A stretch of DNA of 28,239 bases from DATAQC01 sp051001215. GTDB taxonomy: Bacteria > Actinomycetota > Acidimicrobiia > Acidimicrobiales > AC-14. The position numbers and the translations under genes are program-made. Where the stretch lies: contig JBPCNP010000165.1 of assembly GCA_051001215.1 (NCBI GenBank), positions 1 through 28,239 of the forward strand, written 5' to 3'. The notes beneath the pieces were generated by a model. It was not told where the DNA came from. It made no database searches and saw nothing but the letters and a program-made list of their open reading frames with translations. Below are positions 22,262-28,239 of this stretch, in pieces (position 1 is the stretch's first letter; each line of letters begins with the position of its first letter).

Positions 22262-23050
22262 ATGATCAAACTCATGCAGCGGAGCTGGCGCTACCTCACC
22301 GCCGCCCTCACCGGGAAGTTCAATGAGACTGCCGATCCCAAGGTGCAGCTCGAACAGGCCATCACCGAGGCCAACGACCAGCATCGTCGCCTGGTGCAGC
22401 AGGCGGCCAACGTCATCGCCAACCAGAAACAGACCGAGATGCGCCTCAACCGGGCCATGGAGGAGATCGAGAAGCAGAACGGTCTGGCCCGCCAGGCCGT
22501 CACCATGGCCGACAAGGCCACCCAGAGCGCTGACTCGGCCAAAGCGGTCGAGTACACGGCGGCGGCCGAGTCGTTCGCCAACCGGCTGGTGGGCGCCGAG
22601 CGCGAGGTCGAGTCGCTCAAGCAGCTCCTCCTCCAAGCCACCCAGGCGGCCAATCAGGCCAAGGCGGCCGTGGCCCAGAACTCGTCGGCCCTGCAGAAGA
22701 AGCTGTCCGAGCGCCAGAAGCTCATGGGCCAGCTCGACCAGGCCAAGATGCAGGAGCAGGTCAACACGGCCATGGCGTCACTGAACGAGACGGTGGGCCA
22801 GGACGTGCCCACATTCGAGGAGATCCGCACCAAGATCGAGTCCCGCTACGCCAAGGCTCTGGGCACCTCCGAGCTCACCGGCCAGTCGGTCGAGTCCCGC
22901 ATGCTCGAAGTCGAGCAGGCCACCGTCAACAACGAGGCCCAGATGAAGCTGGCCGACATCCGGGCCCAGCTGGGCATCGGCCCGGCCCCGGACGGCGCCG
23001 AAGCCACACCGAGCGCCACCGGCGGCGAGGCCGCTCCCGGCACCGACTGA
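22262..23050 (+). CDS. pspA: PspA/IM30-family envelope-stress protein
   Basis: A 262-aa protein almost entirely alpha-helical with charged coiled-coil character. The N-terminal amphipathic segment MIKLMQRSWRYLTAALTGKFNETADPKVQLEQAI matches PspA/IM30 proteins. RRLVQQAANVIANQKQTEMRLNRAMEEIEKQNGLARQAV and AVAQNSSALQKKLSERQKLMGQLDQAKMQEQVNTAM continue the family pattern. PspA forms oligomers on the inner face of the membrane and helps maintain proton-motive force under stress. The C-terminal ~30 residues are Gly/Ala/Thr-rich and non-conserved. TACAGT 7 nt before the ATG suggests a leaderless transcript. No pspB/pspC or ClgR-like gene is adjacent; the nearest possible partner is the SBP-VWA-coiled-coil cluster about 4 kb away on the same strand. 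Confidence 0.9.
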   Translation: MIKLMQRSWRYLTAALTGKFNETADPKVQLEQAITEANDQHRRLVQQAANVIANQKQTEMRLNRAMEEIEKQNGLARQAVTMADKATQSADSAKAVEYTAAAESFANRLVGAEREVESLKQLLLQATQAANQAKAAVAQNSSALQKKLSERQKLMGQLDQAKMQEQVNTAMASLNETVGQDVPTFEEIRTKIESRYAKALGTSELTGQSVESRMLEVEQATVNNEAQMKLADIRAQLGIGPAPDGAEATPSATGGEAAPGTD

Positions 23051-23082
23051 CCACTCAAGGCCTGGGCGGGGCCCGATCTTCT

Positions 23083-23096
23083 CGGCGCGCGCGCCG
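23083..23096. other. Perfect GC palindrome in the pspA/proB convergent gap
   Basis: CGGCGCGCGCGCCG is a 14-bp perfect palindrome in the 66-bp gap between the converging pspA-like and proB genes. It could form part of a bidirectional stop for transcription, but no T tract follows on either strand, so a standard intrinsic terminator is not supported. Confidence 0.3.
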
Positions 23097-23116
23097 CATT
23101 CGCCCTCTCCCAACCG

Positions 23117-24208
23117 CTAGGGAAGGGTGACCAGGTCGTCGCGGTGGACGACCTCGTGAGGGACCGACTCGGGGAGGTCGCCCGTGCGCCGACCGGCCAC
23201 CTCGCGCAAGGTGGCGGAGCTCACCCGGACCAGGCCCTTGGCGAACACCCTGGCGTCGGCATCGCAGATCTCGACTGCGTCCTCGGCCTCGAAGGCGCCG
23301 GTCACCTCGACGACGCCGGCGGGGAGCAGCGACGACGGGCGATCGAGCAGCGCCCGCCGGGCGCCGTCGTCGACCACCACCGTGCCCGAGGCCTCGACCG
23401 CGAAGGCGATCCACAGCTTGCGGGCCGAGAGGCGTCGGTCGCGGGGACGCACGACCGTACCCACGCCAGGGGCCCCGTCGACCGCCTCTTCCAAAACCCC
23501 CGGCCGGTCGGCGGCGGCGATCACCGTCCGCACGCCCGACCACGCCGCCATCTTGGCCGCGGCCAGCTTGGAGGCCATTCCCCCGCTGCCCCGCCTCGAG
23601 CCCGCCCCGCCGGCCATGCGCTCGAGCTCGTGGTCGACCTCGACGATCTCAGCGATGAGCGAGGCGTCCTGGTGGAAGCGAGGATCGCGGTCGAGCAGGC
23701 CGGGGGTGTCGGTGAGGAGCACGAGCACCTCGGCTCCCACCAGGTTGGCCACCAGGGCGGCCAGACGGTCGTTGTCGCCGAAGCGGATCTCGTCGTCGGC
23801 CACGGCGTCGTTCTCGTTGACCACGGGCACCACGCCCAGGTCCAGGAGGCGACGCAGCGTCCCCCGGGCGTGGAGGTACTGGGACCGGTGCACGAAGTCG
23901 AGGGGGGCGAGGAGCACCTGGCCGCCGATCAGGCCCCGCCGGGCCAGCAGGTCGTCATAGGTCCGCATGAGGCGGCTCTGGCCCACCGCAGAGACCGCCT
24001 GGAGGGTGCCGATGTCGGTGGCGTGCGTACCCGACAGCCCGAGAGCCGGCAGCCCGGCGGCGATGGCGCCCGAGCTGACCACCACGACCCGGTCACCCCG
24101 GCCCCGCAGGCCGGCAACCTCGGTGCACAGTTTGTCGATGGCGGCGACGGCGATCTCGCCGTGCTCGTCGGTGATCGACGAGGTGCCGACCTTGACGACG
24201 ACGATCAA
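23117..24208 (-). CDS. proB: Glutamate 5-kinase
   Basis: A 363-aa two-domain enzyme phosphorylating glutamate for proline synthesis. The amino-acid kinase domain has VVKVGTSSIT, VVVVSSGAIAAG, PVVNENDAVADDEIRFGDNDRLAALVANL and LLTDTPGLLDRDPR, followed by the Gly-rich GSRRGSGGMASKLAAAKMA. The C-terminal PUA domain (about 270-350) has the characteristic LLPAGVVEVTGAFEAEDAVEICDADARVFAKGLV. The start is a TTG whose bases overlap the obgE stop (TTGA), the first residues IVVVKVGTSS fitting the family well. It is the last of the minus-strand rng-rplU-rpmA-obgE-proB run. proA is not adjacent. Confidence 0.96.
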   Translation of the reverse strand: MIVVVKVGTSSITDEHGEIAVAAIDKLCTEVAGLRGRGDRVVVVSSGAIAAGLPALGLSGTHATDIGTLQAVSAVGQSRLMRTYDDLLARRGLIGGQVLLAPLDFVHRSQYLHARGTLRRLLDLGVVPVVNENDAVADDEIRFGDNDRLAALVANLVGAEVLVLLTDTPGLLDRDPRFHQDASLIAEIVEVDHELERMAGGAGSRRGSGGMASKLAAAKMAAWSGVRTVIAAADRPGVLEEAVDGAPGVGTVVRPRDRRLSARKLWIAFAVEASGTVVVDDGARRALLDRPSSLLPAGVVEVTGAFEAEDAVEICDADARVFAKGLVRVSSATLREVAGRRTGDLPESVPHEVVHRDDLVTLP

Positions 24209-25515
24209 CTTCGGCCGCTGCGGCCGGCCTTGCGGGACGCGCTCGTGCGGCGGCGGCCGGGCTCGGCGTCGAGACCACCGCCGGCTCGGTACTCGAAGGA
24301 CATGGTGCCGATGCGGACCTCGTCGCCCTCGCGTGCCCCGGCGCGGGCCAGGGCCCGGTCGACGCCGGCCCGCTCGAGGCGCTCGTGCACGAAGGCCAGG
24401 GCCTCGGCCGAGCTCAGATCGCTGACGGCCACAGCCCGTTCGGCGGAGGTCCCCCGCACCACGTAAGCGCCGTCGTCAGCCCGCTCGACGCGGACCCCCT
24501 CGGGCTCGGGACGGTGGACCACGAAGGCGTCACGGGCCGGGCGCGCGGCCCGCGCCTCGCCCACCAGGGCGGCCATGCGGTGCAACAGGTCGGGCAGCCC
24601 CTCACCGGTGACGGCCGAGATGCGCATCCCGTCCCAGGGGCCCGCACCCGGGCCGGCCGCGTCCGCCTTGGTGCCTGTTACCACTCTGGGACGGTCGAGG
24701 AGCTCGGGACGGTACCGGCCGAGCTCGGTGAGCAAGGTGCGCTCCTGGTCGGCCGGTGCCGTGCCGTCGACGGAGACCAGGTCGACCAACACCACCAGCA
24801 CCCGGGCCCGCTCGACGTGGCGGAGGAACTGGTGGCCGAGTCCCCTACCCTCGCTGGCCCCCTCGATGAGCCCGGGGATGTCGGCGACGACCAGTTCGGT
24901 CTCGTCGACGCGGACCACGCCCAGGTGGGGTTCCAGCGTGGTGAAGGGGTAGTCGGCGATCTTGGGTTTGGCCGCGGAGATGCGCGAGATCAGGGTGCTC
25001 TTGCCGGCGTTGGGGAACCCGACGAGGGCGACGTCGGCCATGAGCTTGAGCTCGAGCTGCAGCCATCGTTCCTCGGCCACCTCGGCCTGCTCGGCGAAGG
25101 CCGGAGCCCGGCGACGGTTGGACAGGAAGCGGGCGTTGCCCTGACCGCCCCGGCCCCCCCGGGCCGCCAGGTAGGAGTCACCCGCCCCCACCAGGTCGGC
25201 TACGACCCGGCCCTCGGGGTCTTTGACCACCGTGCCCTCGGGGACCAGCACCCGCAGGTCGGCTCCACCGGCACCGTGGCGGGCCTTGCCCATCCCGTGG
25301 GTGCCCTTGCCGGCCCGGCGGTGGGGGTGGTCGCGGAAGGCCGACAGTGACGCCACTTCGGGATCGGCCACCAGCCACACGTCGCCCCCGGTGCCCCCGT
25401 CGCCACCGTCGGGGCCGCCCTTGGGCACATGGGCCTCACGCCGGAAGGACACGGCCCCGGCGCCACCAGTGCCGCCGATGGCGCACAGCGCAGCCTCGTC
25501 GACGAAACCGGACAT
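24205..25515 (-). CDS. obgE: GTPase Obg/CgtA
   Basis: A 436-aa ribosome-associated GTPase needed for 50S maturation and stress responses. It has an N-terminal Gly-rich Obg fold (FVDEAALCAIGGTGGAGAVSFRREAHVPKGGPDGGDGGTGGDV), a GTPase domain with G1 GFPNAGKST, G2/switch DYPFTTLEPHLGVV, G3 ADIPGLIEGAS and a G4 read here as TGTKAD where most Obg proteins have NKxD, and a C-terminal OCT domain (VVRGTSAERAVAVSDLSSAEALAFVHERLERAGVD). The last ~25 residues are basic. The ATG at 25515 is 53 bp after rpmA, and the stop overlaps the proB TTG. The rplU-rpmA-obgE order is nearly universal. Confidence 0.97.
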   Translation of the reverse strand: MSGFVDEAALCAIGGTGGAGAVSFRREAHVPKGGPDGGDGGTGGDVWLVADPEVASLSAFRDHPHRRAGKGTHGMGKARHGAGGADLRVLVPEGTVVKDPEGRVVADLVGAGDSYLAARGGRGGQGNARFLSNRRRAPAFAEQAEVAEERWLQLELKLMADVALVGFPNAGKSTLISRISAAKPKIADYPFTTLEPHLGVVRVDETELVVADIPGLIEGASEGRGLGHQFLRHVERARVLVVLVDLVSVDGTAPADQERTLLTELGRYRPELLDRPRVVTGTKADAAGPGAGPWDGMRISAVTGEGLPDLLHRMAALVGEARAARPARDAFVVHRPEPEGVRVERADDGAYVVRGTSAERAVAVSDLSSAEALAFVHERLERAGVDRALARAGAREGDEVRIGTMSFEYRAGGGLDAEPGRRRTSASRKAGRSGRS

Positions 25516-25568
25516 GACCGAGGCGGGCAGTGACAGGGACCGGCGGCGGCCCCGGGGTCGGCCTTGCC

Positions 25569-25895
25569 CTAGGTTTCGGAGGTGGCCGTGGCGGGGGCGG
25601 CCGTGGCGGGGTCGGCCGTGGCGGGGTCGGCCGTGGTGGGGCTGGCCGGGGGCACGACGTTGACGAGCTTGCGACCGCCTCGGCGGCCGAAACGAACGGT
25701 GCCGACAGCCAGGGAGAACAGGGTGTCGTCGCCGCCACGGCCCACCAGCTCACCCGGGTGGAAGTGGGTTCCCCGCTGGCGGACGATGATGGTGCCGGCC
25801 TGGACCACTCCCCCGTCGAACACCTTCACGCCGAGCCGCTGAGACGCCGAGTCGCGGCCGTTGCGCGTCGAGCCGCCACCTTTGGTCTTGGACAT
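25569..25895 (-). CDS. rpmA: 50S ribosomal protein bL27 with a repeat-derived C-terminal tail
   Basis: A 108-aa protein, longer than the usual 85-90. The core MSKTKGGGSTRNGRDSASQRLGVKVFDGGVVQAGTIIVRQRGTHFHPGELVGRGGDDTLFSLAVGTVRF is canonical; its N-terminus reaches the peptidyl transferase centre. After VNVVPPAS comes an extra ~23-residue Ala/Thr/Pro/Asp tail, TADPA-TADPA-TAAPA, encoded by 15-bp tandem repeats. The ATG at 25895 follows a GGGGGAG ribosome binding site. It lies 10 bp after rplU. Confidence 0.97.
   Translation of the reverse strand: MSKTKGGGSTRNGRDSASQRLGVKVFDGGVVQAGTIIVRQRGTHFHPGELVGRGGDDTLFSLAVGTVRFGRRGGRKLVNVVPPASPTTADPATADPATAAPATATSET
25584..25643. repeat. Four 15-bp tandem repeats in the 3' end of rpmA
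   Basis: Four successive 15-bp units of the form GGCCGTGGCGGGGTC (first and last copies with 1-3 changes) encode pentapeptides TADPA/TAAPA/TSPTT-like at the bL27 C-terminus. The unit length is divisible by 3, so changes in copy number keep the frame. Confidence 0.88.
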
Positions 25896-25905
25896 GTGCT
25901 CCCCC

Positions 25906-26223
25906 TCAGGCGCCGGCGGTGATGCCGGTGATCTCGATGGTCGCGTAGTGCTGGCGGTGGCCCCAGTGACGACGGCTGTTGCTCTTGGGCTTGTAGGTGA
26001 AGCCGTTGATCTTGGGCCCGGCCTTCTCGCCGACCACCCGAGCGGTGACCACGGCACCGGACAATCCTTCGGAGCCGGCACGGACGGTGTCGCCGTCGAC
26101 CACCAGGACGGGGGTGAAGGTCACCTCGCCCTCGTTCGCGCCCAGCCGCTCGACATCGAGGCGTTCACCCTGGGCCACTCGGTACTGCTTGCCACCGGTG
26201 GCGATCACTGCGTACATGGGCAT
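25906..26223 (-). CDS. rplU: 50S ribosomal protein bL21
   Basis: A 105-aa protein of normal length. MYAVIATGGKQYRVAQGERLDVERLGANEGEVTF and GPKINGFTYKPKSNSRRHWGHRQHYATIEITGI match bL21, which binds 23S rRNA in the large subunit. Two close ATGs (26223, 26217) are possible; the first is given because AGAGG lies about 11 nt upstream, though most bL21 proteins begin at the second (MYAV). It lies 14 bp after the RNase E/G stop, so all four genes from rng on are probably one transcript. Confidence 0.97.
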   Translation of the reverse strand: MPMYAVIATGGKQYRVAQGERLDVERLGANEGEVTFTPVLVVDGDTVRAGSEGLSGAVVTARVVGEKAGPKINGFTYKPKSNSRRHWGHRQHYATIEITGITAGA

Positions 26224-26237
26224 CAGGTTAGCGCCTC

Positions 26238-28239
26238 TCAGAGCAACGCCTCGTCGAGGATGAAGCCGCGACCCGCGCACGTGGGGCAGGTGGTCGAGAA
26301 CGACTCCACCAGGCCCTCCGAGACGCGCTTGCGGGTCATCTCCACCAGACCCAACTCGGAGATCTCGAAAACCTGTGTCCGCGTCTTGTCGCGCGACAGC
26401 GCCTCTTTGAACTCCCGTAGCACCTGGTCACGGTTCTTGCGGATCTCCATGTCGATGAAGTCGATGACGATGATGCCGCCGATGTCGCGCAATCTGAGCT
26501 GGTGGGCGATCTCGACCGCCGCCTCGAGGTTGTTGCGAAAGACCGTCTCTTCGAGGCTGGACGTTCCCACGTTCTTGCCGGTGTTGACGTCGATGACGGT
26601 GAGAGCCTCGGTGCGCTCGATGATCAGCGAGCCGCCCGAGGGCAGCCACACCTTGCGGTCGAGCGCCTTGTGCAGCTGCTCGTGGATGTGCTGGCGCTCG
26701 AACAGCGGCAGGGTGGGGTCGTCGTAGAGCTCGATGCGGTCGGCCAGCTCGGGGATGAGGGCGGCGACGTAGTCGTGGACCTCGCCGTGAAGGGCGGGGT
26801 CGTCGATCACCACACCTCGGTAGTCCTTGTTGAACTCCTCCCGGATGACCCGCACGGCGAGCGGGGGCTCACGGTAGAGCAGGGCCGGGGCGCCCTTGCG
26901 CTTCGACTTCTCCTCGATCTGGGCCCACTGGCGCTGGAGACGCTCGACGTCGCGCCGGAGCTCCTCGGGGGTTGCCCCCTCGGCCGCGGTGCGCACGATG
27001 AGGCCGTTGCCCTCGGAGCGGACCTCGTCGAGGATGCGGCGGAGGCGCTTGCGCTCGTCGTCGGCCAGGCGCTTGGAGATGCCGTAGGTGGTGCTGCCCG
27101 GGAGCAGCACCATGAACCGCCCGGCCAGCGAGACCTCCTGGGTGAGGCGCGCCCCCTTGGTGCCGATGGGGTTCTTGGTGACCTGGCACAGCACCGTCTG
27201 GCCGACCTTCAAGAGGTTCTCGATGCGGGCCGCGCTCGGGTCCTGACCCTTGCCCTTCGGGCCCGTCGCCTCCACGTCTTCGGGGTCGTACTGGACGTCG
27301 CCCCGGTAGAGCACGGCGTTCTTGGGCGTGCCGATGTCGACGAAGGCCGCTTCCATCCCGGGCAGCACGTTCTGGACCCTGCCCAGATAGATGTTGCCGT
27401 GGATCTGGGTGGCGTCGTCCGCCGGGCGGGCCACGTAGTGCTCGATGAGCGACCGGCCCTCGAGCACGGCGATCTGGGTGGCGTCGGGCCGGCTGTGCAC
27501 GCACATGAAGTACCGCCCCACGGGACGGCCCTTGCGCTCCCGGCCCCGGCGCCGCTCGAGGGTCTCCTCGTCGAGGGCGACGGGCTCTTCGTGCCCGTTG
27601 ACGTCGTCGAGGGGCCCGGCCTGGCCCGAACCGCGTCCTCGACCCCCACGTCGACGACGACGGCGGGCACCGGCACCGTCTTCGCCCCGGTCCCCGCCCT
27701 CGTCGCCGGCCCGGCCGTCGGCCGACTCCTCGGACGAGAAAGCCCCGTCGTCGGCAGGAGCGGGCCGGGTATCGCCGATCCGTGGTCGGCGGACGGTGGC
27801 CCGGTCGCCGGCCTCGGCCGACGGCCGTCCCTCGCCCAGGCGGTCGGGGAGGTCGGGGAGGTCGAGGCGAACACCGTCCGAGCCGGGGCCGTCGGGCGTC
27901 GTGACCGTCCCCCTGCGGGCCGCTGCGCCTCGCCCGCGGGCAGGGGTGGGGCCGCCTGTGGCGCCCACCGCGCCCTCGGCGTTCACGGGGCCCCGGGCGG
28001 GCCCCTTCCCACCGGGGTCGACGGCCCCGGATCCGGCGGACCGGCCCCCGCCCCGGCCGCCCCGCGATCCCCGCCGGCGAGGACGCGGCGGTTGCCCGTC
28101 GCCGCCACCAGCCACCTCGGGCCCGGCACTCCGCTCAGAGGGCCGCTCGGGCCCGGCACTCCGCTCAGAGGGCCGCTCGGGCCCGGCACTCCGCTCAGAG
28201 GGCCGCTCGGGCCCGGCACTCCGCTCAGAGGGCCGCTCG
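26238..28239 (-). CDS. rng: Ribonuclease E/G family endoribonuclease, 5' end outside window
   Basis: At least 667 codons; the N-terminus runs off the right edge. The catalytic part begins about position 27530 (GRYFMCVHSRPDATQIAVLEGRSLIEHYVA). It has an S1 domain (GNIYLGRVQNVLPGMEAAFVDIGTPKNAVLYRGDV), RNase H-like parts with LAGRFMVLLPGSTTYGISKRL, Mg2+-binding LTVIDVNTGKNVG and GGIIVIDFIDM, and the CPTC Zn-link (TTCPTCAGRGFI) used for dimerisation. It cleaves single-stranded RNA in rRNA maturation and mRNA decay. The N-terminal ~230 residues are Arg/Gly/Pro/Glu-rich, probably disordered, and start with four 10-residue repeats. A GTG at 28115 could begin a shorter form. rng before rplU-rpmA is the common actinobacterial order. 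Confidence 0.93.
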   Translation of the reverse strand, partial: ERPSERSAGPERPSERSAGPERPSERSAGPERPSERSAGPEVAGGGDGQPPRPRRRGSRGGRGGGRSAGSGAVDPGGKGPARGPVNAEGAVGATGGPTPARGRGAAARRGTVTTPDGPGSDGVRLDLPDLPDRLGEGRPSAEAGDRATVRRPRIGDTRPAPADDGAFSSEESADGRAGDEGGDRGEDGAGARRRRRRGGRGRGSGQAGPLDDVNGHEEPVALDEETLERRRGRERKGRPVGRYFMCVHSRPDATQIAVLEGRSLIEHYVARPADDATQIHGNIYLGRVQNVLPGMEAAFVDIGTPKNAVLYRGDVQYDPEDVEATGPKGKGQDPSAARIENLLKVGQTVLCQVTKNPIGTKGARLTQEVSLAGRFMVLLPGSTTYGISKRLADDERKRLRRILDEVRSEGNGLIVRTAAEGATPEELRRDVERLQRQWAQIEEKSKRKGAPALLYREPPLAVRVIREEFNKDYRGVVIDDPALHGEVHDYVAALIPELADRIELYDDPTLPLFERQHIHEQLHKALDRKVWLPSGGSLIIERTEALTVIDVNTGKNVGTSSLEETVFRNNLEAAVEIAHQLRLRDIGGIIVIDFIDMEIRKNRDQVLREFKEALSRDKTRTQVFEISELGLVEMTRKRVSEGLVESFSTTCPTCAGRGFILDEALL
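28119..28238. repeat. Four exact 30-bp tandem repeats at the right edge
   Basis: A 30-bp unit beginning GGGCCCGGCACTCCGCTCAG is repeated four times without variation and is cut by the window end, so the array may be longer. In the RNase E/G frame each unit encodes RPSERSAGPE. There are no spacers, so it is not a CRISPR array. Exact identity suggests recent expansion, or an assembly end at a repeat. Confidence 0.9.

Noticed and set aside
23051..23116. Intrinsic terminator between pspA and proB
   Set aside because: A GC palindrome is present, but there is no T tract on either strand; only a generic palindrome is supported.
27983..28219. Small minus-strand ORF with repeated PGPSGPLSGV
   Set aside because: It is the same repeat read in another frame; the RNase E/G frame is continuous through the array and better explains it.
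28119..28238. CRISPR array
   Set aside because: The 30-bp units are directly adjacent with no spacers and keep the reading frame of RNase E/G.

Overview
The window is very GC-rich, gene-dense DNA with Shine-Dalgarno-poor starts and many overlapping start/stop codons. It carries an Rpf-type muralytic protein, a class II DAHP synthase, a PspA/IM30 protein and the order rng-rplU-rpmA-obgE-proB / proA / nadD-rsfS. This points to an actinobacterium (Actinomycetota), possibly an uncultured Acidimicrobiia-like lineage; the class-level placement is inference. I see no rRNA, tRNA, insertion sequence, prophage or CRISPR array.

Layout, left to right. (1) 1-2752, minus strand: a Tat-exported FAD-linked oxidase running off the left edge, preceded by a CpaE/TadZ-like and a CpaB/RcpC-like (SAF) gene of Flp/Tad pilus type. 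(2) 2845-4969: a membrane diguanylate cyclase diverging from an Rpf-like gene; the 424-bp region between them holds a perfect Crp-like palindrome. (3) 5046-7095: an orphan zincin, then rsfS and nadD. (4) 7172-9470, plus strand: a HEPN/MNT pair and class II DAHP synthase. (5) 9496-14441, minus strand: proA, MoxR-type ATPase, CoxE-like VWA protein and a GT-C membrane glycosyltransferase, mostly coupled by TGATG overlaps. (6) 14515-18149, plus strand: two paralogous solute-binding-like proteins, the second a lipoprotein with an added VWA domain, and a membrane-anchored coiled-coil protein. (7) 18168-21056, minus strand: two exoprotein-like genes (beta-propeller/Ig-like and parallel beta-helix). 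(8) 21067-23050: a GCS2-type carboxylate-amine ligase diverging from a pspA-like gene. (9) 23117-28239, minus strand: proB, obgE, rpmA, rplU and a ribonuclease E/G running off the right edge.

The housekeeping genes (rng, rplU, rpmA, obgE, proB, proA, nadD, rsfS) look like one ancestral actinobacterial neighbourhood opened at two points: proB/proA are separated by about 8.7 kb and proA/nadD by about 6.1 kb of envelope, stress and accessory genes. The most interesting accessory module is the SBP / SBP-VWA lipoprotein / coiled-coil trio with a PspA protein nearby. It may be an envelope-stress or extracytoplasmic sensing system. Five genes also show the same start architecture, a TANNNT box 6-8 nt before ATG/GTG, suggesting leaderless transcription as a common mode here.
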